Below, piece after piece: positions 26,797-40,829 of a stretch of DNA of 64,000 nucleotides. The stretch is taken from the NCBI GenBank assembly GCA_002698995.1, contig PAAX01000023.1, forward strand, positions 1 to 64,000, given 5' to 3'. Within the stretch, counting starts at the first letter, position 1, and the number at the start of each line of letters is the position of its first letter. This stretch comes from Ignavibacteriota bacterium (GTDB lineage Bacteria; Bacteroidota; Ignavibacteria; Ignavibacteriales; Melioribacteraceae). Made by a program: the position numbers and the translations under genes. The notes beneath the pieces were generated by a model. That model was not told the origin of the DNA and did no database searches. It was given only the letters and a program-made list of their open reading frames with translations.

Positions 26797-28163
26797 TGAA
26801 AGCTAAAATTTATGAAACGGTAATTAATTTCATAAAAAAGCATAACCTAATTGAAAATAATTCTAAACTGTTAATTGCTTTAAGCGGCGGACCGGATTCG
26901 GTTTTTGCTCTTCATTTCTTTCATCAATTCAAGAATAAATATAAAGCTGAACTTATTGCTGCCCATGTTAATCATAATTTAAGAGGAAATGATTCAGAAC
27001 AAGATCAGATTTTCTGTGAAAAAATTTGTAGTGAATTAAAAATTCCCATCTTTATCAAATCTGTAGAAGTAGAAAAATTTGCAAGGAAGAATAATCAATC
27101 AGTTGAAGAAGCTGCAAGAAATTTGCGTTATAACTTTTTTGAAGAAATTAGTAATCAAGAAAAAGTTGATTATATAATAACAGCTCATAATTCGGATGAT
27201 AACACCGAAACAATTCTGCTTAATCTTATTAAAGGCACAGGTTTAAGCGGTTTAAGTGGAATTCCGGTTAAGAGAGGAAAGATTGTAAGACCAATTTTAT
27301 CCTTATCAAAAAAAGAAATTGTGGAGTTTCTTGAACTGAATAAAATAAATTTTAGAATTGACAAATCTAATTACGAAAATGATTTTGAAAGAAATAAATT
27401 AAGGAATATTGTTATTCCCGAAATAGAAAAAATTAATCCCTCATTAAATTCTACTTTAAGAAAATTCTCAAATAACATTTCTTCAATTAATATTTTTATT
27501 CAACAAGAAACTGAAAAGGTGTTCAAGAAGTTTGTTAAGAAGAATGAAAATCAATTTATAGTAAATCAAAAACTATTTCAGAGAGAAAACGTCTTAATTT
27601 CTTCTTTAATAATTAAAAAACTTTTTGAGGATCATCTAAAAATTTCCTTTACTTCAAAAGATTCGGATAAAGTTAAAAATCTTGTTTCCCAGCAAAAAGG
27701 AACAACAATAAAATTAAAGAATTCTGTTAAAGTAATTAGGGAAGACGAAAGTTTAATTTTTTTCACAGAAGAGAAACTATTTACTGATGAAATTGAAATC
27801 AGATTAAACAGCAGTCAGGAAATTGGTAATTATGAAATTTCGATTGAAGAGGTTAATGAATTTAATGAAAATTCAAACTTTTCCGAAATAATTTCTGGGG
27901 ATAAAACTGAGGATATCTTTATATTGCGAAGATGGAAAATCGGGGATAAATTTATTCCGCTTGGAATGAAAAATTTTAAGAAAATCTCAGATTTCCTAAC
28001 TGATAAAAAAGTTAAATCGTCTAGTAAGAAAAATCATCTAATCTTAACAAATCGGAACGAAATTGTATATGTTTTTGGTTTAAGGATAGATGAAAGATAT
28101 AAATTAACAAAAAACACAAAAAGAAAAATTGGCATATGTCTACGGAAAAAAAACAAAAATTAG
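26796..28163 (+). CDS. tilS: tRNA(Ile)-lysidine synthetase
   Basis: Modifies C34 of tRNA-Ile(CAU) to lysidine so that it reads AUA, which matters in an AT-rich genome that uses ATA often. The N-type ATP pyrophosphatase loop SGGPDS is at residues 30-35, followed by HVNHNLRGNDSEQDQIFC and TAHNSDDNTETILLNLIKGTGLSGLSGI. The 455-residue length includes the C-terminal RRWKIGDKFIPLGM and KVKSSSKKN substrate-binding domain. The last 28 nt overlap hpt. Confidence 0.95.
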   Translation: MKAKIYETVINFIKKHNLIENNSKLLIALSGGPDSVFALHFFHQFKNKYKAELIAAHVNHNLRGNDSEQDQIFCEKICSELKIPIFIKSVEVEKFARKNNQSVEEAARNLRYNFFEEISNQEKVDYIITAHNSDDNTETILLNLIKGTGLSGLSGIPVKRGKIVRPILSLSKKEIVEFLELNKINFRIDKSNYENDFERNKLRNIVIPEIEKINPSLNSTLRKFSNNISSINIFIQQETEKVFKKFVKKNENQFIVNQKLFQRENVLISSLIIKKLFEDHLKISFTSKDSDKVKNLVSQQKGTTIKLKNSVKVIREDESLIFFTEEKLFTDEIEIRLNSSQEIGNYEISIEEVNEFNENSNFSEIISGDKTEDIFILRRWKIGDKFIPLGMKNFKKISDFLTDKKVKSSSKKNHLILTNRNEIVYVFGLRIDERYKLTKNTKRKIGICLRKKNKN

Positions 28164-28699
28164 ATGAAATCCACGTTGGAAACGAAGTATTTGTTCCAAT
28201 GATTAGTGAAGAGCAGCTTCAAAAAAGATTGGCAGAATTAGGCAAACAAATATCTGATGATTATCAAGGTAAACTTCCGATTTTTATTGGAGTTCTAAAT
28301 GGATCATTCCTTTTTATGGCTGATTTAGTTAAGAATGTAACCGTAAATTGTGAAATTGATTTTATGAAACTTTCCAGCTATGGAGAAGAAAAGATTTCTT
28401 CAGGCAAAGTAAAAATGCTTAAAGAATTGAATGCTGATATAAATGACAGACATATAATTATTGTGGAAGATATTGTTGATACCGGACTTTCGATAAGTTA
28501 TATAGAAAAATTATTGGAACCTTATACGCCTGCAAGCGTAAAAGTTTGTTCGTTACTGCTTAAGCCTGAGAGCTTAAAATATCAAGTTAAAATTGATTAT
28601 ATTGGGTTTGAAATTCCTAATAAATTTGTAATTGGTTATGGACTTGATTACGCTCAAAAGTACAGGAATTTAAGATCAATTTATGTTTTAAGTGAATAA
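28136..28699 (+). CDS. hpt: hypoxanthine phosphoribosyltransferase
   Basis: Purine salvage enzyme joining hypoxanthine or guanine to PRPP. The 187-residue protein has the PRPP-binding signature [21 protein letters not shown], the flexible-loop block [19 protein letters not shown], and the base-binding [22 protein letters not shown]. It overlaps tilS by 28 nt and is followed by ftsH, the widely conserved tilS-hpt-ftsH order. Confidence 0.95.
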   Translation: MSTEKKQKLDEIHVGNEVFVPMISEEQLQKRLAELGKQISDDYQGKLPIFIGVLNGSFLFMADLVKNVTVNCEIDFMKLSSYGEEKISSGKVKMLKELNADINDRHIIIVEDIVDTGLSISYIEKLLEPYTPASVKVCSLLLKPESLKYQVKIDYIGFEIPNKFVIGYGLDYAQKYRNLRSIYVLSE

Positions 28700-28710
28700 T
28701 GGAGATGTTG

Positions 28711-30855
28711 ATGAATAACTCATTTAGTAAATTATTCTTTGCTGATAACTCAGAAAAGAAGAATCCGCTAAAAAATAAAAAAGGAAACGGAGGAGGATCT
28801 CAAAAACCGGATGGTGAATTTGACTGGTCTAAAGTTATAAAAACCGTTTTTAGCTGGGGCGCTGTTATTATTGTTGCTGTTATTGTAATGCAATTGGCAA
28901 ATTCAGGTAACTCTGCAGCTCCCGAAGTTACATTTGATGTTTATAAAAGACTTCTTAATGAAGATAAAATTACCGAAGCAAAAGTAATTAAAACAGATAT
29001 AAACGATTATAAATTTGAAGGTACTTTAGAAACTCAAGAGAAAATCTTAATTAACAATACTTATGTTAATGTAAAAAACTTTTCCGTAACTCTTATTGAA
29101 CCGATAATAAAACAAGAAGAAGATATATGGAAGGAAAAGAACATTAAATATACTTTTGTTAAAGAGTCTAATGAATGGTTAACGGTTCTGTTATCTTTTA
29201 TTCCTTGGATTTTAATTATCGGTATTTGGATTCTTCTTATGCGCAGAATGCAAGGGGGAGCCGGCGGTTCTAGAGGAATTTTCAACTTTGGAAAGAGTAA
29301 AGCAAAGTTAATTTCTGAGATGGCTACTAAAATTACTTTTAAAGATGTAGCCGGAGCCGATGAAGCTAAACAAGAACTTGAAGAAATAATTGAATTCTTA
29401 AAAGAGCCTTCCAAATTTCAAAAACTTGGCGGAAAAATTCCGAGAGGTGTTTTATTGTTGGGTCCTCCCGGAACCGGTAAAACTTTATTGGCAAGAGCAG
29501 TTGCAGGTGAAGCCGGAGTTCCGTTTTTCTCTATAAGCGGTGCCGACTTTGTGGAAATGTTTGTGGGTGTTGGTGCAAGCCGTGTTAGAGATCTTTTTGA
29601 ACAAGGAAAGAAAAGTGCTCCTTGTATAATTTTTATTGATGAAATTGATGCTGTTGGTCGACACAGAGGTGCTGGTTTAGGGGGCGGGCATGATGAACGT
29701 GAACAAACTCTCAATCAGCTTTTAGTTGAAATGGACGGATTTGAACAGAACAGCGGTGTAATTATTATTGCCGCTACTAACAGACCAGATGTTCTTGATC
29801 CTGCTTTATTAAGACCTGGCAGGTTTGACAGACAAGTTGTTGTTGATAGACCTGATGTTAAAGGTAGAGAAGGAATTCTTAAAGTTCACACAAGAAAAAT
29901 TCCTTTGGATATGGATGTTGATTTAAAAACTTTAGCCAAAGGTACACCCGGATTAGCCGGTGCTGAATTAGCTAATATGGTTAATGAAGCTGCACTTTTA
30001 GCTGCTAGAAAGAACAAGAAAAAAGTTGCTATGGTTGATTTTGAAGAAGCTAAAGATAAAGTAATGATGGGAATGGAAAGAAAAAGTATGATCATTTCCG
30101 AAGATGAAAAGAAGCTTACTTCATATCATGAAATTGGACACGTTTTAGTTGCTAAAATGATTCCCGAAGCTGATCCTGTTCACAAGGTAACAATTATTCC
30201 AAGAGGAAGAGCACTTGGTGTTACAACTTATCTTCCTGTTGATGAAAAGCATACGTATTCAAAAGATTATTTAGAAGCTATGATTACCTACGCACTTGGG
30301 GGAAGAGCTGCTGAATTATTGGTCTTCAAGAAATATACTACCGGTGCTGGAAATGACATTGAAAAAGCTTCCAATATTGCTAGAAAAATGGTTTGTGAAT
30401 GGGGAATGAGTGAGAAACTTGGTCCTCTTTCATACGGAACCAAAGAAGAAGAAATATTTCTTGGCAGAGAAATTACAAAGCATAAAGATTACAGTGAAGA
30501 AACAGCTCAATTAATTGACCAGGAAATCAAAGCTATAATTGAAGCTGGGATGAATCGTGCTATCAAAATATTAGAAGATAATATTGAAGTATTGCATAAA
30601 TTATCTTTAGAATTGCTTGAGAGAGAGATTCTTGATTCAGATGAAATTGACAAAATAATTAAAGGGGAAGAACTTCCTCCGGTAAAAAGAAATGGTTCAT
30701 CAATTTCGGAAAGTCAATCTAATTCTGCAGAAGAAGTACCTGATCATGTTAAGAAATTGATGGATGAAAGAAATAATAAGAAAAATTCTGAAGAAAAATC
30801 GGAAGATAACGCTGAAGAGAAATCTGAAAATACCGGAAATGATGACAGCAAGTGA
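28711..30855 (+). CDS. ftsH: ATP-dependent zinc metalloprotease FtsH
   Basis: Membrane-anchored AAA+ protease that degrades unstable and misassembled membrane proteins. Two N-terminal membrane helices (about residues 45-65 and 155-180) flank a periplasmic segment. The AAA domain has Walker A GPPGTGKT at about 251, Walker [12 protein letters not shown], and the SRH block [22 protein letters not shown]. The zinc motif is HEIGH at 473-477, instead of the usual HEAGH. The tail is acidic and low-complexity. I use the ATG at 28711, with GGAG 6 nt upstream, over the ATG at 28699. Confidence 0.97.
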   Translation: MNNSFSKLFFADNSEKKNPLKNKKGNGGGSQKPDGEFDWSKVIKTVFSWGAVIIVAVIVMQLANSGNSAAPEVTFDVYKRLLNEDKITEAKVIKTDINDYKFEGTLETQEKILINNTYVNVKNFSVTLIEPIIKQEEDIWKEKNIKYTFVKESNEWLTVLLSFIPWILIIGIWILLMRRMQGGAGGSRGIFNFGKSKAKLISEMATKITFKDVAGADEAKQELEEIIEFLKEPSKFQKLGGKIPRGVLLLGPPGTGKTLLARAVAGEAGVPFFSISGADFVEMFVGVGASRVRDLFEQGKKSAPCIIFIDEIDAVGRHRGAGLGGGHDEREQTLNQLLVEMDGFEQNSGVIIIAATNRPDVLDPALLRPGRFDRQVVVDRPDVKGREGILKVHTRKIPLDMDVDLKTLAKGTPGLAGAELANMVNEAALLAARKNKKKVAMVDFEEAKDKVMMGMERKSMIISEDEKKLTSYHEIGHVLVAKMIPEADPVHKVTIIPRGRALGVTTYLPVDEKHTYSKDYLEAMITYALGGRAAELLVFKKYTTGAGNDIEKASNIARKMVCEWGMSEKLGPLSYGTKEEEIFLGREITKHKDYSEETAQLIDQEIKAIIEAGMNRAIKILEDNIEVLHKLSLELLEREILDSDEIDKIIKGEELPPVKRNGSSISESQSNSAEEVPDHVKKLMDERNNKKNSEEKSEDNAEEKSENTGNDDSK

Positions 30856-31510
30856 TAACGGTTCAATTGATTATAAATTTGAAATTCTGAGAAAAGGAAT
30901 ACATTTATGTTCATTGTCAATTCCTATTGCATATTATTATATGACAAAAGAATTGGCATTATCAATTTTAGTTCCTCTTTTAGTCTTTTCTTTATTTCTT
31001 GAATTTGCCAGGCATTATATTAAACCGATGGGAAGATATTTTGATCTTCTCTTCGGTTTTCTTTTAAGAGAGCATGAAAAGGATTCTTCAAAAAAAACAT
31101 TGAGTGGCGCTACATACGTCTTTATTTCTGCTGTTATAACTATCCTTATTTTTCCTAAAGTAATTGTTGTATTGGCTTTTTCTGTTTTAATTATTGGAGA
31201 TATTGCAGCAGCTCTTATTGGAAGAAGATTTGGCAAGCATAAATTTTTAGCTAAATCCCTAGAAGGGACTTTAGCTTTTTTTGTCTTTTCATCATTTCTT
31301 GTTTTACTTACCCCAAAAGTAGAATATCTTTTTATTGAATACATAATAGGATTTGCTGCCGTGGCTGTTGGTGCAATAGCCGAAAATATTGCTTATGGCT
31401 GGGCTGATGATAATCTTACTATTCCTCTTTCGGTTGGAGCTGTTATGTGGATTCTTTATTCTTTACTTCTTCCAAATCTGCCTATGGTTTTATCCGGAGT
31501 TCCAAACTGA
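30839..31510 (+). CDS. dolichol kinase/phosphatidate cytidylyltransferase-like integral membrane protein
   Basis: Multi-pass membrane protein (about 224 residues) of the SEC59/DGK1/VTE5-type CTP-dependent lipid kinase family. It has six or seven hydrophobic segments, the early [17 protein letters not shown] and the conserved [27 protein letters not shown] blocks and the [22 protein letters not shown] near the end. These enzymes phosphorylate isoprenols or diacylglycerol; the substrate here is unknown. ATG codons at 30839 and 30842 both lie inside the ftsH 3' end (14-17-nt overlap); a longer in-frame start at 30764 reads ftsH tail out of frame and is unlikely. Confidence 0.82.
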   Translation: MMTASDNGSIDYKFEILRKGIHLCSLSIPIAYYYMTKELALSILVPLLVFSLFLEFARHYIKPMGRYFDLLFGFLLREHEKDSSKKTLSGATYVFISAVITILIFPKVIVVLAFSVLIIGDIAAALIGRRFGKHKFLAKSLEGTLAFFVFSSFLVLLTPKVEYLFIEYIIGFAAVAVGAIAENIAYGWADDNLTIPLSVGAVMWILYSLLLPNLPMVLSGVPN

Positions 31511-31566
31511 TTTTTATTTGAAACAATAAAAAAGCCCTTTTGTATAAGGAAAAAAAGAATACCAAC

Positions 31567-32655
31567 ATGAAAAAAATTATACAATCAAGCTCCATTATTT
31601 TACTAATCTCTTTTATATTTTTTGGATGCGAAACTAAAAAACCGGCAATTGGAAATGAAGATGAAATAATTGTATTTGCAGATTCTGTTGAATATCTTGA
31701 ATTGGAACCGGTTTTGCTCCAAATATTTTCAAAAACAATTTATACACCCATTCCTGAACAATTATTTTTATTAAATAGAAAAGATATTTCTGAGATAAGT
31801 AAATATCAGCATAGAAAAAATATTGTAATTGTTGCTCCGTTCGGTACTGAATCTGAAACCTCGAATTTTATTGGAAATATTGTTAGTCCCGAATTAAAAA
31901 CCAAAATTGAGAACGACAGTCTTTTTGTAATTAATAAATATGATCTTTGGGCAAGAGAACAATTGGTAATGGTTTTGACTGCTCCAACTCTAGAAAAACT
32001 TAAATACAATATCTTAAATGAAGAAGATGACTTAGTTTATTTCTTCCAAAAAATATCTGATAAAAGATTATTAAAAAGTATTTACAATCCTACTTTTGAA
32101 AATGAAAAACAAGAAGCTGAATTCTTAAAGAAATATGACTGGCTTATTTATGTGCAGAAAGATTTTATGCTTGCTAAAGATGACTCATTAAATAATTTTG
32201 TCTGGCTCAGAAGATCACCCAGCAGCAATTTAGAAAGATGGATTTTTGTTCATTGGATTGAAAATGCAAGTCCTGCATTTTTGAATGCAGATTCTATTTA
32301 TGCCGAAAGAAATAAATTAACAAAAAGATACTTTAGAACTACAGATAATTCAGCATATATTGAAATAGCGGATGATTATTTATCTTCAACCGAAGTTAAT
32401 TTTAACGGAAAATATGCACTCTTTACGCAAGGTTTATGGCGTATGAATGATAAAAGTATGGGGGGACCTTTTGTGAACTATACTTTTTACGATGAAAATT
32501 CGAAAAGAATATATATGCTTGATGGAAGTGTATTTGCACCAAAGTTCTACAAAAAGTCTTTAATTCAGCAAGTGGATGTTCTGCTTCAGTCGTTTAAACC
32601 GGGACATGAAATTGATCAGTCAAAAAGAGAAGACCTGCTTAATCTTCTCGATTAA
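31567..32655 (+). CDS. DUF4837 family lipoprotein
   Basis: Exported lipoprotein of 362 residues. From the ATG at 31567 a hydrophobic signal ends in a lipobox (FFGC, Cys at about 19). The rest matches the Bacteroidota family DUF4837, with the early DSVEYLELEPVL, the NKYDLWAREQLVMVL block and GLWRMNDKSMGGPFVNYTFY near the end. Function is unknown. A TTG at 31540 would add nine charged residues before the signal and is unlikely. Its 3' end overlaps the convergent DUF2723 gene by 4 nt. Confidence 0.82.
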   Translation: MKKIIQSSSIILLISFIFFGCETKKPAIGNEDEIIVFADSVEYLELEPVLLQIFSKTIYTPIPEQLFLLNRKDISEISKYQHRKNIVIVAPFGTESETSNFIGNIVSPELKTKIENDSLFVINKYDLWAREQLVMVLTAPTLEKLKYNILNEEDDLVYFFQKISDKRLLKSIYNPTFENEKQEAEFLKKYDWLIYVQKDFMLAKDDSLNNFVWLRRSPSSNLERWIFVHWIENASPAFLNADSIYAERNKLTKRYFRTTDNSAYIEIADDYLSSTEVNFNGKYALFTQGLWRMNDKSMGGPFVNYTFYDENSKRIYMLDGSVFAPKFYKKSLIQQVDVLLQSFKPGHEIDQSKREDLLNLLD

Positions 32656-34499
32656 TTTATCGCTTCCAACAAATTTTTATTTATTAAAAAATTCGGAGAG
32701 ATTTCTTTAATTCTCTCCGAATAAATTTTAGCTCTTTCAGTTTTACCAAATTGCAGTTCATACAATCCTCTGTATTGAAGCATATTGCATACGTTATTAA
32801 TAATAAACTCAGAATATTTATTTAGATTGTCCGGAATTCTTAATTCGAAATCTGGTAAAGGAGCTTCTATATAATTCTTATCGTTTGTAACTAAAAATGT
32901 TAATGTGTATGGAACTAAAAAATATCCTTCAGGCAGTGTTAACTCGCCACTCTGTAATTCATTCGAAAGAAATTCAGAACCTACAAAGAAACTGCGATCT
33001 TTATTTTCACTTATTAGTTTGGTTAAAATTAATCTAAAATATTTTTCTAAAATTTGAGGATTAAAATTGCCACCTCGTTCAAAAGGTTCCAATGCATTTA
33101 AGAAACTTTTGACTTCATGTTCAAGTCCATCAAAAATATTATCATCAAGACTTTTTAATTGTTCATAATACCAAGAACGTCTTAACAGTTCCTTATCAAT
33201 TATTGTAATATCTTTTCTAAAGTTTTCTGCAAATTGAAAATAATAAGAAGGAGAAATTAGATAATCCCATTGATAGCTGAATATAATGGAGTTATTTGGC
33301 AAGGTACTCAAGTTAGCTTTTGTATAATCTTCGAAAATATAGTTATCAGATTGATTAACATTCTTAAAATTATTTAACGCTTGCGATAAAGGAATAATAA
33401 TAAAAGCCAGAATTAAAAATGACTTTTGATACTTTAATGATTTTATAAACTCTACAGCAGTTAATAATCCGAATGCAAAGAAAACAACAAGACTTATATA
33501 AGCCAAAAGAAAATATGAATCTATATCAACAATATCATAATTGATTGAGTAGAATATTGTAACTAATAACAATAAAAATGTGAAAATAAAAATGATCTTA
33601 TTTTTTTTGAAGAGAGAGAAAATCCCAGTAATTATAAACAGAATAGAAGGATAATAAAATTCGTTTGGAATATTATTAATGAAATAAGTCAGCTGCTTCT
33701 TAGATGAATCAAACGAAGAGAAAATCCAAACTTGATATTGTGCACCGGTAAAATGTCTCCAAAAATTTTCAAATTTAATTGGATTTCCCCAGTTTAATTC
33801 TGGTGACTGTAAAGCCCTAATAGGTAAGAACAAATAAACAATTCCAGCCGACAAGATTGTAATTATAGATAGTTTAATTCCAAAAATTAGCGCCTCTTTT
33901 TTAAATCCAAATTTTCTAAAGTATAAAAAAACCGCTGAAGGAATTATTAAAATAGAAGTCATATGATTGGTTAGAGATAGTCCGAATAAATATGCGAACA
34001 AATACCAATACTTATTCTCATTTCTTAAAAACGCTTTTATGAGTACAAAAAGAGAAATGCTTATCAACAATAAATGTAATGAATAAACTTCTACCGAAGT
34101 ACTTTGAAACCAGAATGTTGCGCTCAATCCTAAAACTAAAACTGAAGTAATAATTGCAATTATTCTTATAAAATTATTCTCTAGAACTTTTCCTTTATAT
34201 TGAAGCAAAATTTCATTCAAAAATTTTGATAAGAAGACTGTAGAAACTGAAGTAAATAATAAAGCTAAAAAATTTGCTTGAAATATTTTAGAAGCAAACA
34301 GCGGCAATTGTAAAAAGAGATATCCTAAAATTGTGAATAAAGGGTAACCGGTTGGATGAGCAATCCCAAGCGTATATTGAACAGCAGCAAGTTCTCCACT
34401 GTCTATTTGTATAACGGAAGGGGCAATTGTGAAGTTGTAAATGATAAACAAGATACTGAAAGGAATTAGAGCAAAATAATTTTCAATAAATCTTTTCAC
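32652..34499 (-). CDS. DUF2723 family membrane protein (GT-C-like glycosyltransferase fold)
   Basis: Integral membrane protein of 615 residues with about 11 hydrophobic helices and a soluble C-terminal part. The N-terminal loop PSVIQIDSGELAAVQYTLGIAHPTGYP is the hallmark of DUF2723 proteins, which share the GT-C mannosyltransferase-like fold. In Bacteroidota such proteins are implicated in protein O-glycosylation or lipid-linked sugar transfer. It starts with GTG overlapping the glnE stop (GTGA). The exact sugar and acceptor are unknown. Confidence 0.88.
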   Translation of the reverse strand: MKRFIENYFALIPFSILFIIYNFTIAPSVIQIDSGELAAVQYTLGIAHPTGYPLFTILGYLFLQLPLFASKIFQANFLALLFTSVSTVFLSKFLNEILLQYKGKVLENNFIRIIAIITSVLVLGLSATFWFQSTSVEVYSLHLLLISISLFVLIKAFLRNENKYWYLFAYLFGLSLTNHMTSILIIPSAVFLYFRKFGFKKEALIFGIKLSIITILSAGIVYLFLPIRALQSPELNWGNPIKFENFWRHFTGAQYQVWIFSSFDSSKKQLTYFINNIPNEFYYPSILFIITGIFSLFKKNKIIFIFTFLLLLVTIFYSINYDIVDIDSYFLLAYISLVVFFAFGLLTAVEFIKSLKYQKSFLILAFIIIPLSQALNNFKNVNQSDNYIFEDYTKANLSTLPNNSIIFSYQWDYLISPSYYFQFAENFRKDITIIDKELLRRSWYYEQLKSLDDNIFDGLEHEVKSFLNALEPFERGGNFNPQILEKYFRLILTKLISENKDRSFFVGSEFLSNELQSGELTLPEGYFLVPYTLTFLVTNDKNYIEAPLPDFELRIPDNLNKYSEFIINNVCNMLQYRGLYELQFGKTERAKIYSERIKEISPNFLINKNLLEAIN

Positions 34500-37279
34500 T
34501 TAAGTTCATCCTCAAATAATTTCTTATTCTCTTCTAAAATTAATTTTAACAGCTCAATTAAATCTGTTTTTATTTTTAGCAGACCTTCGTATAGTCTTCT
34601 GTTATTAAGTGTTTCAGGCATTTCCTTTTTTGAATTATTTGAAATAACCTCATTTGCAGCAACTATATTTTTTAATATTGTAAAATTTTTGAGTAATTTT
34701 TTCTTGCTGGTTTTTGATAAAACGATTTTATCAATTTTATGTTTTGTATTGTTTCCAATTAAAGATTTGGTCTTTTCTATATTCTTGAGAAGTAAAAAAT
34801 CCAAATAAAAATTTATGGTAGTCAATCCGCCGAAATCATTTTTAAGATTTATTTTATTTCCAATTCTTTGTGAATTATAACTTATTAGTTTTTGATGCAT
34901 GGTAATTATTTCGTCTTTAAAATTGAATTTAGAACTTTTTATTGAATCAACAAGCAGAGACTTAAAATCTTCAAATAGACTTTTATCTCCGCATATAAAT
35001 CTCATTTTAAGGAGTGATTGAAATTCCCAAACTCTTGCTCTTTTATTCAAGTAATTTTTATAAGCACCAATATCCCACACAATATTAGAGCTTTTCCCTT
35101 CAGGTCTTAACTTAAAATCAATTTCTGTTAAAGGTAATATTTCTCTTATTTCATATAAGAATTTCAGAATTCCTTTTTCATTTACATTATTATTTTTTTT
35201 ATCTGATGTAACAACAATTAAATCTATATCCGAACTAAGTGAAATATCTCCGCTTCCAAAACTTCCAAGTCCGGCAATAAAATATTCACCTTTTATTTTA
35301 TTACTAATGGTATTAATAATTTTTTCATCATAGTAATTTATTGATCTTATCGAAAGATCATCTGCATTAATAAGTCTTAATGCAAATTGAAAGGTTAGAA
35401 TAAATTCTATCTGTATCTTTTCAAAATTATTTTGGATCGATTTTAGATTTTTAGTATAAACTTTTCTTGTGAAAATTAAATCGGCAAGATTTGGTCTTTG
35501 TAAAAGTAGGTCGCAAAACTTTTTAGAAATTTCGCAGACTTTCAAAACATCATTAAGTACTTTTTTATTAGCAAGTTCGTTAAACCAAAAGTAAGGAAAA
35601 TTTGATGCTTGAATCAACTTGGTGAAATTCTCGAGTACTTCATCTGGTGAATTTGATTTTGCTAAATAAGTATTAAAATTGAGTTTTATTTTATTAAAGG
35701 CATCTATTGTTTTTTTATCAAAAGTAGCTGCATTAAATATACTCTTGCCAAACTGTAGATAATCATAATTCCTTTTCGCTTTTTGAGGATCGGCAAATTT
35801 TATATTCGGAAAATCATCTTTCTGAATAGAATTATTAAGCATTGTAAATGATTTGAAAATATTTCTTACCCCGTTTCTTCTTTTCTCTAAATCCGATATA
35901 AAAGAGTTCACTGATTTATAATTCAGATAAGCAGCAAGTTTTTCAGTAATCTCACCATTCTTTGGAATTTCATGCGTTTGAGTATCATTCATTAACTGTA
36001 AAAAATGTTCTACTCTTCTCAAAAAAATGTATGATTCATAAAACGTCTTTCCTTCAGAATTGCTTAAGATGTTATTATTAACTAGAGCTTTAATGGCAAT
36101 TAATGAACTGCCGGTTCTTATGTTTTTATATTTTCCTCCGTTAATAAGCTGAAGTGCTTGAACTGTAAATTCAATATCTCTAATTCCTCCGGTAAATAAT
36201 TTTACATTAAGTTCATCAGTTAATCTTTTTTCAATCTCTATTTTCATCTTGGAAATTTGTTCAAGAGGACTTTTCAGAAATGATTTAGGATAAACAAAAT
36301 TTGAGAGATAATTCTCAAAGCTGCTGAATAAAATTTCATTCCCGGCAACAAACGAGAGTTTAATCAACATTTGTCTTTCCCATTCGGCACCGCGATTTTC
36401 GTAATATCTGAAATAATCGTTTATTGACATACAGATTGGTGCATACTTGCCATCAGGCCTTAAACGAAAATCAACTCTATAAATAAAACCTTCGGAAGTT
36501 ACTTCAGTTGCTGTTTTAATAAAAAGTTGAGCTGCTTCAGTTAATAATTCTTGATATGTAAATTGAGGAGATTTTCCATGAATAGAATTTTCATCGTAGA
36601 ATAAAATAAGATCGATATCTGAGCTGTAATTTAATTCATCGCCCCCAAGCTTGCCCAGTGCGGCTATACAGAATTTGTCATCTTTAATCTCAAGATTTTT
36701 TCTTGTCAGAATTTCATCATAACAAAGATTGAAAAGATGCTTTGTTATTCCTTTAGCTAAGTAAGAAATTTGATTTGTAGTTTTTTCGAGATCATTATTT
36801 TTTAGAATGTCATTCAATCCAATTACAAATAACTTCTGCCTTTTAAAACTACGTAAAAAATTAGTTTTGGAATTGAAGGACTTAAAATTTGTAATGCCGT
36901 TTTTAATTTCATCGTCAATTGATTTTAGGGTTATATCTTTTTCTAAATTAGATGGATTAAAAACATAATAGAGCATTGAAGGATTTCTAACTATTACATC
37001 AGTTAAAAAATTACTGTAAGAAGAAACTAAAATTAAAATCTCAATATGATGAGGATATTTAAGACAATCTTTTAAGAATGTTGATCTATCGAAAACTGAA
37101 TTTAATATTCTTAACAAATTTGCTTCAGAGGATTTTGTGAAATAGCATTTTTGGATTTCTATATTGAAAAGATTAATTAGTTTATCAATTTCAGAATTCT
37201 TTAAATAACCCGTAGTTGAAGTAAAAATGAGCTTTATAAAATCTTCCGATATCTTGAATTTTGAGTTCACTAAATCCAC
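34496..37279 (-). CDS. glnE: glutamine synthetase adenylyltransferase/adenylyl-removing enzyme GlnE
   Basis: Controls glutamine synthetase activity by adding or removing AMP. The 927-residue protein carries two nucleotidyltransferase domains. The N-terminal one has LGKLGGDELNYSSDIDLILFYDE and the C-terminal one has GLGSFGSGDISLSSDIDLIVVTSD, each with the paired aspartates. Between them is the helical regulatory region. Translation starts with GTG at 37279, and the stop overlaps the DUF2723 gene. Its regulator P-II lies 3 kb away at 40490. No glnA or glnD is in the window. Confidence 0.93.
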   Translation of the reverse strand: MDLVNSKFKISEDFIKLIFTSTTGYLKNSEIDKLINLFNIEIQKCYFTKSSEANLLRILNSVFDRSTFLKDCLKYPHHIEILILVSSYSNFLTDVIVRNPSMLYYVFNPSNLEKDITLKSIDDEIKNGITNFKSFNSKTNFLRSFKRQKLFVIGLNDILKNNDLEKTTNQISYLAKGITKHLFNLCYDEILTRKNLEIKDDKFCIAALGKLGGDELNYSSDIDLILFYDENSIHGKSPQFTYQELLTEAAQLFIKTATEVTSEGFIYRVDFRLRPDGKYAPICMSINDYFRYYENRGAEWERQMLIKLSFVAGNEILFSSFENYLSNFVYPKSFLKSPLEQISKMKIEIEKRLTDELNVKLFTGGIRDIEFTVQALQLINGGKYKNIRTGSSLIAIKALVNNNILSNSEGKTFYESYIFLRRVEHFLQLMNDTQTHEIPKNGEITEKLAAYLNYKSVNSFISDLEKRRNGVRNIFKSFTMLNNSIQKDDFPNIKFADPQKAKRNYDYLQFGKSIFNAATFDKKTIDAFNKIKLNFNTYLAKSNSPDEVLENFTKLIQASNFPYFWFNELANKKVLNDVLKVCEISKKFCDLLLQRPNLADLIFTRKVYTKNLKSIQNNFEKIQIEFILTFQFALRLINADDLSIRSINYYDEKIINTISNKIKGEYFIAGLGSFGSGDISLSSDIDLIVVTSDKKNNNVNEKGILKFLYEIREILPLTEIDFKLRPEGKSSNIVWDIGAYKNYLNKRARVWEFQSLLKMRFICGDKSLFEDFKSLLVDSIKSSKFNFKDEIITMHQKLISYNSQRIGNKINLKNDFGGLTTINFYLDFLLLKNIEKTKSLIGNNTKHKIDKIVLSKTSKKKLLKNFTILKNIVAANEVISNNSKKEMPETLNNRRLYEGLLKIKTDLIELLKLILEENKKLFEDELK

Positions 37280-37421
37280 TAATTTTGACTTGATATCAAA
37301 ATTAAAATAATTGTTTGTAAAGAGGAAACTTTTGTTGATAAAAACTGTGAAACAATGTGCTTAATTGCTTTTCAAAAGCCCTTTGGTTAACTTAGTTTCT
37401 TGAATAAAATGGAGAAATTTG

Positions 37422-40828
<3,407 letters not shown>

Positions 40829-40829
40829 T

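Noticed and set aside
28699-28710. ATG at 28699 as the ftsH start
   Set aside because: GGAG at 28701-28704 is correctly spaced for the ATG at 28711, and the extra four residues add nothing recognisable.
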